Below, one piece after another: positions 1-9,106 of a stretch of DNA of 43,040 bases. The notes under the pieces are model-generated. The model had not been told where the DNA came from. It did not search any database and was given only the letters and a program-made list of their open reading frames with translations. The position numbers were made by a program, and so were the translations under genes. Location of the stretch: contig CAYWXT010000008.1 in NCBI GenBank assembly GCA_964462125.1, positions 1 to 43,040 of the forward strand, written 5' to 3'. Each line of letters opens with the position of its first letter. The first letter of the stretch is position 1. Source of the stretch: JAWLFY01 sp964462125 (lineage in GTDB: Bacteria > Planctomycetota > Planctomycetia > Pirellulales > Pirellulaceae).

Positions 1-158
1 GCAGCGGCCTCATTTCAACACCAATTCGGTAAGTTATTTCCGCGCGGCTCCTAAGCTTCATATGCTGTCACGGAAGTAGGCCTGAGGGCCCGCTGGAACA
101 CCGGCTTTCTCGAAAAGATCCTATTTCCCGCCCAATTTTGGTGCGATGGCCGTGCGCC

Positions 159-1151
159 TCAAGGGGCGTATTTTGCAGGAAGTTTCCGTACCCACCAAAG
201 TCCGTGCTCGGCTTTACGGTAACGCTTCCAGGTCTGGGCGCTTTCTGAGGCATATCCGCCGTAGGTGAATTCATGAATCATGCCGTTTTTGACAAGCATC
301 ACGTGGCCGGCGCTGAAGATGATGTACAAGCCGGTCTTGCCCTTTTTGGCGTCGGCGAAGAAAGCCTTGATTTCTTCCTCTTTCTTCTGTTCCATGTCGC
401 ACTTCTGGCCCCCCAGCCGATCGGCCAAGTAATTGCCATACTTGTCCTGAACTGAGAATCGCTGCGCACCGAGCACGGCCATGGGGAACGTCGTACAATC
501 GAACCCTCGCTTCTTGGGGTCGGTCTCCAGTTGACCTCCACGCAAGAGACCGCGTGTAAACACATATCGCTGGTCGCTCACGTGCATGAGCAATCGGCCG
601 TGCCCGTTGCCGGGATAGGTCAATTTCGGTTTGTTTGTCTTGAAACCGAGAAACGTCAACTTGCCGTCATAAGGCGTGACCGGGCACACGAGATCTTTCG
701 CTTCCGACTCGGCCACATGCTTGCCACCCTTCTCCGTAACGAGCCAGCACTTCACCTTGTTTGTGGCGGTTACGGACCAGCCGTTAGCAGCTCCAATGCA
801 CTTGAGCAGCTCCGGAAGCTTACTCTTGCTGTAACCCTCCGTAATCTCGAGCCGGTGTTCCGCTTTTTCGATGCACAAGAACAGCTTGAGGTCGGGACGT
901 TTGTCCAGCTCGTACTTGAAGTCGTACCCGCCGTTGTCCAGCCTGCCGAGTTCGACTGACTTCAGAACCGGGGCACCCTCCTGCAGCACAGCGCCTCCAT
1001 GCTTTTTGTAGAGCATGTGCCATTCGTTGCGCAGAGCATCGTCAGCCGCCGAGTTGGTCAGTGCCTTGCCGACCCGCTGGGGATGCTTCTTATAGAACTC
1101 TTCGTCCGCCTTCTTGACCGCCGCCTTGTTTACTGGAGGTTTGATTTTCAC
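159..1151 (-). CDS. NlpC/P60-like cysteine peptidase/amidase candidate, 330 aa
   Basis: I chose the GTG at 1151 because GGAGG lies 6 bases upstream. The open frame continues to 1328, but the extra 59 residues are low-complexity and Pro/Arg-rich, so they are probably not translated. There is no signal peptide. The first half is Lys-rich with no domain I recognise. The last ~110 residues contain GFDCTTFP (a candidate nucleophile Cys at a helix start) and, about 60 residues later, GHVMLVKNGMIHEF, a candidate His on a beta strand. This Cys-then-His order is typical of NlpC/P60 and related papain-like amidases. A peptidoglycan amidase or an effector of a secretion system are both possible. No immunity gene is recognisable next to it. 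The coding call is firm; the function is inference. Confidence 0.6.
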   Translation of the reverse strand: MKIKPPVNKAAVKKADEEFYKKHPQRVGKALTNSAADDALRNEWHMLYKKHGGAVLQEGAPVLKSVELGRLDNGGYDFKYELDKRPDLKLFLCIEKAEHRLEITEGYSKSKLPELLKCIGAANGWSVTATNKVKCWLVTEKGGKHVAESEAKDLVCPVTPYDGKLTFLGFKTNKPKLTYPGNGHGRLLMHVSDQRYVFTRGLLRGGQLETDPKKRGFDCTTFPMAVLGAQRFSVQDKYGNYLADRLGGQKCDMEQKKEEEIKAFFADAKKGKTGLYIIFSAGHVMLVKNGMIHEFTYGGYASESAQTWKRYRKAEHGLWWVRKLPAKYAP

Positions 1152-1348
1152 GGCTATCCTCCCTCTCCGAGTCGGGCACCACCCTTGTGTGAAATGGATG
1201 ACGTACTGTCGGGCAGGCGGCGCATTGGGGAATGGAGCAGGGCTGAGCGGGTGCGTCAAGCGGGGGAAACGAGCCATAGGTGTCCCAGATCTCGACGGCG
1301 GCCTCCAAAGCTTGGGTAGAGGGGACATTGTGTGTCGCTACTGTGCCA

Positions 1349-3076
1349 TTACCGCCACGCGGGTCGTCCCGCTTGCATCGCCCGCGTCGCTTCGGCGGCG
1401 TCGAATGCGTCAGGATCGAATGGGCCACTCCAGTCGAGAAGCTCTTCGTGCCGCTCATGACTTGGATCGGCCAAGGCCTGCAGAAACTCGGCGTAACCCC
1501 ACACACCGCCGACATCTTCAGGTGGACATGCCCGCTCTCCCTCCACACACAGCGGATACTGCTGGCCAGACTCCGCCGGCGGGCAGCCTTCGAACAACAC
1601 CCTGTGTTCCCATCGGTCGCCGAAGTCGTACTCGTAAAGAAATCGAAACCGGCGGCCATCGGCTGGCACAATATCGGTGATTCTGGTAACCGTCGAATCT
1701 GCGTACTCGATATCCATGAAGCCGTCGTCCAAGAGTGCAGGATCGCCATAGCGCCGGCCGTCGATCTCGAACTGGTATAGGTGCGAGTTGGTCCAGCCCA
1801 TCGCCATTTGGATGTACTGGTGCAGGTCGTCGAGCGTACAGTCCTGCACTTGAATACGGCGCCAGATTGCGGCCTTTGATCCCTTCAATGTGATCCGGAA
1901 CTGAAAAAGCTGAGCAGCGGATGGCTCTTCCCGATGTTCGTCGTCAAATTTTGCCGAGCCAGCTTCGCGATCCGCGGGAATGGAGGGAGCCAGTCCGTTC
2001 TCGAATGCAACTTTTTGAACTTCGCGTGTCTCTTGGCAAACGTCCATCACGAAGTCGTTGACTTCTGACATCCAATTCCGCGCGTTGTCGTCCGTTCGGC
2101 TCGGCAGCATCCAATTCGAATCGACTCGAGAACGCATCTTGAGCATCTTGCGGATCTCCATCGACTTGGCCTGCCCCGTACTCTCGCCAACGCCCAACGC
2201 TCGGTCGATGCTGGTGAGCTTCATGTGCGGCTGGGTCGTGGGATCATCCAGGTCGTTCACCATCCCGATCGTGCGAATGATCCCGCATGCCCATGTCTTT
2301 GGCTTACCACGCAACAGCGGAGACGGACGTTTGCGGGACAGCTTCTCGGCCAACTTGCGGCACAGTTGGGCGTATTCGTCGTTCAGGTGCTGGTGGCAGA
2401 ATGCATCGGTCATTTCAACGATCGTCTGAAGCACCTGTTTCACATCTCGGACACCAGGCGTCTTCTTCTTTGCCTTTCGCTTCCTTGGTTCTGCTCTCGC
2501 GGTGACCGGCATCCGCGTGGACTCCACGGGAAGGGACGTCACCACCCCCAGTCGCTCCTTCGCCTGACGGTAGCTATCATTGAGCATCCGCTTGATGCCG
2601 CCGCCGAACGAGATGTTGTAACCGCCAAGCAACCCGTCATAGACGATCCGGCCTTTGAACGGCAGCAACACGGTCTCGGTCATCCGCGGCAGGTGGGGAC
2701 CGAGTAAATCCTCGAACGGCTCTGTGAGAGCGACCACGCCATACGCCACAGGCGGATCGGAGGACGACAGGAAGACCATGTATTTCTTCAGTTGTCGGAA
2801 GGCGTAGAACGTGCCGGACACCTGATGACGCCACGACAACACAATGTCGAGCTCGTCATCGCCAAGCTTCGCTGGGTTTTCATTGACAAACGCCTCGATC
2901 AAGTCAAGGTTGTTGAGAAATGCCTTTCTGACTTCCAGTCTATCTTGGGGCGGCAGAGTGGCGAACTCTTCCGGCGTGACAACGTCGGGTACCACCCCCA
3001 GCCGCTGATTGACGAAGTGCATCAACGAGCGATGCAGCCTGAAGAACAATTCGGCATCATCCGGTGACAACAACAT
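1349..3076 (-). CDS. DUF6398 / plasmid pRiA4b ORF-3-like fusion protein, 575 aa
   Basis: The ATG at 3076 has GGAG about 8 bases upstream. An N-terminal region (~1-195) of no recognised family is followed by a Lys/Arg-rich linker (RKRKAKKK). Residues ~210-345 then match DUF6398 by eye: DAFCHQHLNDEYAQLCRKL, a KRPSPLLRG segment, and TWACGII..IGMVN. Residues ~390-560 look like the pRiA4b ORF-3-like domain, with FRITLKGSKAAIWRRIQV, the LHQYIQMAMGW helix, YDFGDRWEH and ACPPEDVGG. The pRiA4b domain occurs on plasmids and near mobile elements and has no settled biochemical role. DUF6398 and pRiA4b domains have been seen together. The N-terminal domain may define a planctomycete-specific architecture. 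It lies 197 bases upstream of the NlpC/P60-like gene on the same strand. Confidence 0.8.
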   Translation of the reverse strand: MLLSPDDAELFFRLHRSLMHFVNQRLGVVPDVVTPEEFATLPPQDRLEVRKAFLNNLDLIEAFVNENPAKLGDDELDIVLSWRHQVSGTFYAFRQLKKYMVFLSSSDPPVAYGVVALTEPFEDLLGPHLPRMTETVLLPFKGRIVYDGLLGGYNISFGGGIKRMLNDSYRQAKERLGVVTSLPVESTRMPVTARAEPRKRKAKKKTPGVRDVKQVLQTIVEMTDAFCHQHLNDEYAQLCRKLAEKLSRKRPSPLLRGKPKTWACGIIRTIGMVNDLDDPTTQPHMKLTSIDRALGVGESTGQAKSMEIRKMLKMRSRVDSNWMLPSRTDDNARNWMSEVNDFVMDVCQETREVQKVAFENGLAPSIPADREAGSAKFDDEHREEPSAAQLFQFRITLKGSKAAIWRRIQVQDCTLDDLHQYIQMAMGWTNSHLYQFEIDGRRYGDPALLDDGFMDIEYADSTVTRITDIVPADGRRFRFLYEYDFGDRWEHRVLFEGCPPAESGQQYPLCVEGERACPPEDVGGVWGYAEFLQALADPSHERHEELLDWSGPFDPDAFDAAEATRAMQAGRPAWR

Positions 3077-3311
3077 TCATGAACTCCTTTTATCCAAAGC
3101 CCGCCGTTTCGTTGATTTGACAATCGTAAATCGGCGGAACAGACACGTGAATTGTTGGCAACGTCCATCGAGCGACACGCAGGTCCGTCTTGATCGGAGT
3201 GCGGAGACTCATGGCAGCCGCCGGCCGCACCGTCATCGATTGTACAGCGGTTGTCCTCCCCGAGAAATGGACACCGCCTCCGCCCTCTGGCGGGCTGGAC
3301 ATCCCCAGATT

Positions 3312-3431
3312 TCGGGCCGCGGTGTCGATCAGGGTCGCGATGATCGATTTGTCTCGCAGCCGGGCAATGTCTCTGGTATCGATCGAGGTGAGCAGCGAAC
3401 GGGCTGGTCTGAAGCTGGTCTCCGGCGTCTT
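3312..3431 (-). pseudogene. Fragment of a tyrosine-type site-specific recombinase
   Basis: Reading the minus strand from 3431 downward gives an uninterrupted ~40-residue stretch with KTPE, ARSLLTSIDT, LRDKSIIATLI and DTAAR. It aligns without gaps to the recombinase at 41941-42861 (KTPE, ARLLLTSIDT, LRDKSIIAILI, YTAAR), covering the start of the catalytic domain up to the first catalytic Arg. Similarity stops abruptly after AAR. On the other side it begins exactly at the stop codon of the DUF1501 gene. The rest of the 3077-3429 interval shows no further recombinase similarity by eye and no convincing gene. I read this as a decayed remnant left by an earlier integration. Confidence 0.75.
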
Positions 3432-4668
3432 ATTTCAGCTCAGCACCAGCGGCGTGGCATTGCGAAAACGTGACTTTTGCGAAGGCCCCGCCCAAAGTGG
3501 GCTGAGAGGGAACTTGGAGCCAGTCTTCGAGAATCGTCGCGTATACCGGGCGGAAGTCGACGGACATTTTCAGATCGCCGTCTTCCAGATCCTGGAGACT
3601 CGGCGTCTTTCCAACCAGTCCGGATTTCGCGGCCGGGCCGGCTAGGAAGACGGGCCCGGCGGTGCCGTGGTCGGTCCCATGGGACACGTTTTCCTGAACG
3701 CGGCGGCCGAACTCGCTGAAGGCCAGAACCAGCACCCGCTCCGCAAGTCCCGCTGCCTCCAGGTCGCTGAAGAAAGCCTTCAGAGCGTCACCGAGTTCGC
3801 GCAGCAGGGCTGCATGTTGAGGCATCTGGCCGGCATGCGTATCGTAGCCCGACTGCTGCGTGTAGAAGGCCTGGATGCCGATGTCCGCGCGGATCAGGCG
3901 CGCTGTCAGTTTCAGGTTTCTCGCCAACGCCGTTTCCGGGTACCTCTCTGTAACAGGATCCGCCTGGCTGACTTCGCGAAGCTGTTCGACCGTGCGGGCC
4001 GCATCCCAGGCGGCCCGGTAGACGAACTTTTGCAGCGCATCCTGTTGGCCTGCCGCATCCGGTTCTGCTAAGGCGAGTGTTCTACGGTCGTGCGGCAGGT
4101 CGAATTGCTCGAGACGATGGATGCTGGAAGAACGGGCGCGGCGTCCGCGCAGCGCGACCGGCAATGACTGCTGGCCAACGTTCATAGCCATCGGTGCATC
4201 GGGCTGTGGTCGAACCTGGTCGAGGCCGCGGCCGATCCATCCCAGGCCGGTTTGTTGCCGTGCATTGAGCCGGGCCGTATGCCAGACGGCCATGCTCTGA
4301 AAATGCGATCGATTGGGATTTGGATAGCCGACGCCCTGCACAATGCTCAACCGGCCCTCCTCCCATAGGTCGGCCATGCCCCGCAGTGCGGGATGCAGAC
4401 CGACGTGATCGTCAAGCTTGATGAGCTGATCGGTTTGGATCCGCAATCTCCTTCGGTATCGGGCATAGCCATCGTCGGTGTAGGGCACCACGGTGTTAAT
4501 GCCATCGTTCCCGCCGTCGAGTTCAATCACAACGAGCATTCGGCCGTCATGGGCACGCCGTTGCGTCGCAGACAGAGATTGCGTCATGAACAACGGAATT
4601 CCGGTTGTCAGCGGCACCACTCCCAGTCCCGCCAAATTCTGTGAGAGAAAATTGCGTCGCGTCAGCAT
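3430..4668 (-). CDS. DUF1501 family secreted protein with Tat-type signal, 412 aa
   Basis: The start is the ATG at 4668, preceded by GGAGACGA; the longer frame to 5007 runs into the DUF1800 gene. The N-terminus MLTRRNFLSQNLAGLG looks like a Tat signal (RRNFL). It is followed by the LVVIELDGGNDGINTVVPY strand-loop typical of DUF1501, an SHF motif, SGYDTHAGQ and FGRRVQEN..GTDHGTAGPVFLAG, which are sulfatase/alkaline-phosphatase-fold signatures of the family. It ends near the family's usual length, with DFRPVYATILEDWL. The biochemical role of DUF1501 is not established. It follows the DUF1800 gene by 29 bases, the usual partner order. A recombinase fragment abuts the stop codon, so the last ~15 residues may have been altered. 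Confidence 0.9.
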   Translation of the reverse strand: MLTRRNFLSQNLAGLGVVPLTTGIPLFMTQSLSATQRRAHDGRMLVVIELDGGNDGINTVVPYTDDGYARYRRRLRIQTDQLIKLDDHVGLHPALRGMADLWEEGRLSIVQGVGYPNPNRSHFQSMAVWHTARLNARQQTGLGWIGRGLDQVRPQPDAPMAMNVGQQSLPVALRGRRARSSSIHRLEQFDLPHDRRTLALAEPDAAGQQDALQKFVYRAAWDAARTVEQLREVSQADPVTERYPETALARNLKLTARLIRADIGIQAFYTQQSGYDTHAGQMPQHAALLRELGDALKAFFSDLEAAGLAERVLVLAFSEFGRRVQENVSHGTDHGTAGPVFLAGPAAKSGLVGKTPSLQDLEDGDLKMSVDFRPVYATILEDWLQVPSQPTLGGAFAKVTFSQCHAAGAELK

Positions 4669-4697
4669 ATTCGTCTCCTCGTCATCGGAGTTGGGGG

Positions 4698-6077
4698 TCA
4701 CCCGAGTTGGGCCGGCGGTGAGGCCAATACCCGGGCCAGCATGAGGCGGTCGCATTGGCCGGTTTCGCCGTCCAGGTCGCCAAGCAGTTCTTTCTGCCGT
4801 TCCGGTTCCAGAGATTTCCCCAACAAGACGTTCGAGAGGAAATCGGCGAGCTGCTCTGGACTCGCATCGAATCCGTGGGACCGAGCCAGCGTTCGAACGT
4901 CCACCGGACGGGGAGGCCGGCCAAGGCGTCCTTCGGCCAGTTCGTGGGCGAACCGTGTCCGGCCGATCATCGTGCGCGCCGACAGCCAACTCCGGCCGCC
5001 TGGCCAACCCCCGACGTTCGGTGGATCAAAGAGGTCCTGACCGAGCTCGGCTATCCAACCGGCGAGCAGAGCCGTCGATAAACCCGCTCGTGTTTGTTCC
5101 AGGCACTGGACGGCGCCGACGACGTAATCGACCGGCGGCACGATCCGTGCGCCGATGGATCTCTCGTCGAAGAAGCGCGCCGACCGCAGAACCGTCTCCA
5201 CGGCCCAGCCGATGTCGAGGTCCCGCTTTCGCAATCCCTCGGCCAGTGATTCGACCTCTGCACGCTGAACGTTCTCGTCTCCGAGGAAGTGCTGGCAGAT
5301 GCGCCAGGCAAGCCGGTCCGCCGTCGCGGGATGTTCCAGAAGAAGGTTGACGAGGTCTTCGGCGGTCCACGCGCCGGTTTGGCCGAGGATCGTCTTCGGT
5401 CCGGGATCGTGCCATTGGGTTTTGTGGACACACCGCCCGTTTTCGACGCTTAAGCCAGTCAGGGAGCGGGCCGCCTCTTTGACGTCGGCCTCGGTATAGT
5501 GGCCGATGCCGAGCGTAAAGAGCTCCATCAGCTCCCGGGCGAGGTTTTCGTTCGGCGCCGCTTTGCGGTTCGCCGGCGCGTCGAGCCAGATCAGCAGGGC
5601 GGGGTCGCGCAGTATGGCCCGCAACAGTTCGCCGAACGGAGCGCGGCTCAGCCGTCGGAATGTCTCGTTCTGCCGCCACATCAGTCCGGGATCGTCCACC
5701 TTGAGGTGGCTCGTGGCGAAGTGGTTGTGCCACATGAGCGTCAACTGCTCGCCCAGCGGGTCGGGTGTGAACAGCATGCGGTACACCCACGACGCCTGGA
5801 GCCGGTCTGTCCGCCGGGACGCAACCGCCGCCTCGGCAAGTGAGGCTGCGGTTTCCTGGAAATCCTCCGGCGACCGATGTTGCATTTGCCCTGCGAGCAC
5901 CCGTTCAAGGGCCGCCGCCGCGGCTTCGTCACGGAAGCCATGCTGAAGTTCGTCCCAGGTGGCGGCAAACGCGCTGCGCCGGTAGAGATGAACGACTCGG
6001 CGGAGATCCCAGGGCGTCTCAGCCGTGGGCTGATATCGACTCCACATCGTTTGGCAAGCAGCGGCCGTTCCATTCAT
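4698..6077 (-). CDS. DUF1800 family protein, 459 aa
   Basis: The ATG at 6077 overlaps the stop of the upstream gene in an ATGA, so translation is probably coupled. DUF1800 hallmarks are present: LRRVVHLYRRSAFAAT near the N-terminus, LTLMWHNHFATS, FGELLRAILRDPALLIWLDA, NENLARELMELFTLGIGHY, DVKEAARSLTGL, and DPPNVGGWPGG near the C-terminus. Length is normal for the family. DUF1800 and DUF1501 proteins occur as adjacent pairs across Planctomycetes and other phyla; the function is unknown, with secreted or cell-surface roles proposed. No clear signal peptide is visible at this start. Confidence 0.9.
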   Translation of the reverse strand: MNGTAAACQTMWSRYQPTAETPWDLRRVVHLYRRSAFAATWDELQHGFRDEAAAAALERVLAGQMQHRSPEDFQETAASLAEAAVASRRTDRLQASWVYRMLFTPDPLGEQLTLMWHNHFATSHLKVDDPGLMWRQNETFRRLSRAPFGELLRAILRDPALLIWLDAPANRKAAPNENLARELMELFTLGIGHYTEADVKEAARSLTGLSVENGRCVHKTQWHDPGPKTILGQTGAWTAEDLVNLLLEHPATADRLAWRICQHFLGDENVQRAEVESLAEGLRKRDLDIGWAVETVLRSARFFDERSIGARIVPPVDYVVGAVQCLEQTRAGLSTALLAGWIAELGQDLFDPPNVGGWPGGRSWLSARTMIGRTRFAHELAEGRLGRPPRPVDVRTLARSHGFDASPEQLADFLSNVLLGKSLEPERQKELLGDLDGETGQCDRLMLARVLASPPAQLG

Positions 6078-8245
6078 CGGTTGTCCTCCCGCTCGTCGGC
6101 CGGCTCGCCTTTCGACAGAGTCCGATCGCCGAGATCGCGCGTCTCGCCAGATCGGAGCGTGAAGGTGGCCAGGACCGACGGAAGAATGTTTGTCCCCTCT
6201 CGCAGAGCCTCCGGTGGCCCACCGATGAGTTCGCCTTTGATTCCCGGGATCAGGCCCTTGGCCCGAAAACGCCCGTCGACGTCTGTCATTCCGACCTCGT
6301 CGTCTGCTCCCAGTTCGATGGGGCGCCGCCCGACGGGCTCTTGTCCGCTTCGCCGCTGCTGGATGAATTTCCCGGCTCCTTCCGAGAGAACTGCAAGTGG
6401 CACCCCGGGGATCGGCCGTCCCTCCGAGTCGACGATCCGGCCGCCCAGAGTGGCGAGGGAACGCAGCGTCACCATGACCGGCTCCCGTTCCTCTCCCGAA
6501 AAGGTGACGATCGCCCCGAGCTCTCGGTCGGGATGACGGAAGATGACGGTCCGCTCCTCACCATCCCGGACGCCCGTTACCGTGAATTCGGCGCTCTCTA
6601 ACTTGCTTCTTCCCACTCTGCGGGCAGCGATCCCCTCCGCGTCCACGCCGTTGACAGAGTTTCCCTCGGAATCGACCAGCCGACCGGCGACCGTCTTACC
6701 GGACCGCAACGCGAGTTCCACGTGGATCGGATCGGTTCCCGGTTCGGGATCGATCGGTTGAACGACATGGTAGTGGTCCGGGCGAATCGAACCTCGGTTG
6801 GCCGTGCTGAACCATCCGCGCTGATTCGGCGGACGCCCAAAATCCTCGGGACGGGCGACCTCGTATCGGTCCTCGCGGGCTTTGCCAACAATGAGTCCAG
6901 GTCCGGGGAGAGCGGTGACTTTGAAACGGCCGTCTTCTACGTAGACACGGTTGTCACCCAAGCCGTCGGGCAGCTTCTGGACAAACGAGTTGTCGGCGTA
7001 GGCGAGATACTGCACCCAGCCCGCGACCGGCTTGCCGGTGGCGCTGTCGACGAGTCGCCCTCGGGCGGTCACGCCGCGCACGAGTTCAAAATCGGTTTCG
7101 CTTGATGCCAGTGGTGCGGAAGGCGTTAACTTGATGCCGCGACGCTCGAGGGGAAGATAGGGCATGCTTTCCGGGGGATAGGCGTGCAACCGGAGCAGTC
7201 CCTCCGTTGCCAGTCCCTTCAGCGTGTAGCGTCCCTCTTCGTCCGTATCGGCATGCGCCGAGTTGTGGCGCCCACGGATTGACCCGGCAACGCGAATCCC
7301 TTGTAGAGGTTCGCCCGTTTCACGGTTGCGGGCGGATCCGGCGATTGTCAGGCTGGGACCGGCGAAATGATTGAACGACGCCGGGTAGATTGTGTCCAAT
7401 GCCGCTCCGGCTTCCAGCTCCATCCGCGTCTCGCGGTTCGGTTGCCCCCGATTCCATTTCGGTTCGATTTCGGGACGGGTGACGACGTTGAACAAGGTGG
7501 ATTCGATTTCCGGGCCAGTAAGATGAAATCTCGCGATCCGTTCCCGGCCGATGCCCTTCAGCGAGAAACGGCCCTCCTCGTCGGTCGTCAGAACAGGATC
7601 GTCCGGCTCGTCTCCCGGAATCGAGTCGGTGGTCACGATGGTGGCTTGTGAGGGAAGGGAGCGGTAGTGATCCCGCATATGCACCCACGCTTGTGCAGGG
7701 CGGTCACGGGATGCCTTGAGATAAGCGTCGAGGTTCTGCTTGTCGCTGCCGTGGATATCGACGAACCGCAGCTTCGCCCCGGCGACCGGGCGCCCTTCCA
7801 GATTGAGGATCCGGCCGTCGATGGGCACGTCCTTCACTAACCGGAGCGTCGGCTCAGGCTGAGCTTCCAGTTCCCCGAGCCGAACCCACCCCGGACCGTA
7901 GCCGGGTGCATTCGCGACGAGGCAGGCGTACCGCCAGTCCTTTGCACCGGCTGGCGAAGCGACTGCAGACCTCGTGAATGCCATTTCAAACTGTCCGCTC
8001 TCACTGGTCTTTGTCCCTCCGGCGAAGCGGCCGGCGACCGAGACGGCAATCACGTCCGCGCCAGCGAACGTTTCTCCTTCGGGGTCAACGACTCGGCCGC
8101 GGACGTGGAATTGTTCGCCGTCCTGGTCGGCAGCGCTCTCGCCGAAGCTTACTGCCGGAGATAGGCATGCGAACAGGAGCGTTAGCGCGAGGTAGGGAGA
8201 CAAGAGAGCGGATTGCGGTTTGGCTGGTGTGTGTACGGCCTGCAT
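6074..8245 (-). CDS. Secreted carboxypeptidase-regulatory-like (Ig-like repeat) protein, 723 aa
   Basis: I chose the ATG at 8245 because it starts a clean signal peptide (hydrophobic core LLSPYLALTLLFACLSPAVSFG). The frame stays open to 8677 and another ATG at 8308 is possible. The mature protein has at least five repeats of the CarboxypepD_reg type: VRGRVVDPEGETFAGADV, DGRILNLEGRPVAGAKL, GSARNRETGEPLQGIRVAG, ARGRLVDSATGKPVAGW, AGRLVDSEGNSVNGV, GGRIVDSEGRPIPGVPL. Such beta-sandwich repeats are common in planctomycete exported proteins. It is the first gene of the 3'-overlapping set with DUF1800 and DUF1501 and diverges from the ECF sigma gene. No catalytic domain was seen. Confidence 0.85.
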   Translation of the reverse strand: MQAVHTPAKPQSALLSPYLALTLLFACLSPAVSFGESAADQDGEQFHVRGRVVDPEGETFAGADVIAVSVAGRFAGGTKTSESGQFEMAFTRSAVASPAGAKDWRYACLVANAPGYGPGWVRLGELEAQPEPTLRLVKDVPIDGRILNLEGRPVAGAKLRFVDIHGSDKQNLDAYLKASRDRPAQAWVHMRDHYRSLPSQATIVTTDSIPGDEPDDPVLTTDEEGRFSLKGIGRERIARFHLTGPEIESTLFNVVTRPEIEPKWNRGQPNRETRMELEAGAALDTIYPASFNHFAGPSLTIAGSARNRETGEPLQGIRVAGSIRGRHNSAHADTDEEGRYTLKGLATEGLLRLHAYPPESMPYLPLERRGIKLTPSAPLASSETDFELVRGVTARGRLVDSATGKPVAGWVQYLAYADNSFVQKLPDGLGDNRVYVEDGRFKVTALPGPGLIVGKAREDRYEVARPEDFGRPPNQRGWFSTANRGSIRPDHYHVVQPIDPEPGTDPIHVELALRSGKTVAGRLVDSEGNSVNGVDAEGIAARRVGRSKLESAEFTVTGVRDGEERTVIFRHPDRELGAIVTFSGEEREPVMVTLRSLATLGGRIVDSEGRPIPGVPLAVLSEGAGKFIQQRRSGQEPVGRRPIELGADDEVGMTDVDGRFRAKGLIPGIKGELIGGPPEALREGTNILPSVLATFTLRSGETRDLGDRTLSKGEPADEREDNR

Positions 8246-8476
8246 GAGAGAATCCCATTTGTTCAAGGGACCGGGAATTTCAGTGCGTTCTGGCGAAGGG
8301 CCCGTCATGAAGAGAATCCCGGTGTCCGGCCGGACAGGGCGCGCCATCGGGCGAATCCTTAGCAATGAGCGGGAACAAGAGAGAATTCCGCGATCTGCAG
8401 CCGTTTCTACAAAATCGCTCAATTGGCGCGCCCTTTTTCCGGCAGGATGGGGATTAACAATAACATGAGAGAGTGC

Positions 8477-9106
8477 ATGTCGAGTCCCCGTCCGCCGCAG
8501 GGTGAGATCCGCAATTTGGTGCTCGCGGCGCGCGCCGGCGACGATTCTGCAGTCGGGCAGTTGCTGGAACTTTACCGCGGCTACCTGCGGACTCTTGCAC
8601 AGCGTCGATTGGGGCAGGGTCTGAACCGGCGGTTCGATGCCTCGGACATGGTGCAGCAAACCTTTCTGGAGGCCCACCAGAACTTTGCTCAGTTCCTCGG
8701 CTCCGACGAATCGGAACTACTGGCCTGGCTGCGGCGAATTCTGCGCTGCAATGTCGCCAACGCGATCCGTGACCACTGGTGGGCGCAGAAGCGGGCGGTC
8801 GGGAGGGAACAAGCGCTGGACGTTGGTCGTCTCCCAAGAGGCGACGAGGGTGAGGTGGCGGCCGAGACGTCGTCCCCGAGCCAAAAGATGATCCGCGTCG
8901 AGGAGGCGGTGCGGTTCCTCGACGCGTTGGAGGAGCTTCCGGCTGACCAGGGGACGGCGATGCGACTGCGGTACCTGCAGGGCTTGGCCATCGCGGAGAT
9001 CGCCGACGAGCTGAACCGTTCCCCGGCAGCGGCAGCGGGACTCGTCAAACGGGGCATGCAGGGGCTGCGCCGGAGACTCGTCGAGACGGAGGGGGACAGC
9101 ACATGA
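8477..9106 (+). CDS. ECF-type RNA polymerase sigma factor, 209 aa
   Basis: The ATG at 8477 has GAGAG upstream; earlier in-frame starts (8423, 8465) add residues that do not match the family. Region 2 contains the RRFDASDMVQQTFLEAHQNF helix and the LLAWLRRILRCNVANAIRDH segment. Region 4 contains the LPADQGTAMRLRYLQGLAIAEIADELNRSPAAAAGLVKRG helix-turn-helix. This is the planctomycete ECF type that sits beside Ser/Thr kinases. The stop overlaps the kinase start by ATGA, so sigma and kinase are probably co-translated. Phosphorylation control of the sigma factor by the kinase is known for some kinase-associated ECF families, but here it is inference from position. Confidence 0.92.
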   Translation: MSSPRPPQGEIRNLVLAARAGDDSAVGQLLELYRGYLRTLAQRRLGQGLNRRFDASDMVQQTFLEAHQNFAQFLGSDESELLAWLRRILRCNVANAIRDHWWAQKRAVGREQALDVGRLPRGDEGEVAAETSSPSQKMIRVEEAVRFLDALEELPADQGTAMRLRYLQGLAIAEIADELNRSPAAAAGLVKRGMQGLRRRLVETEGDST

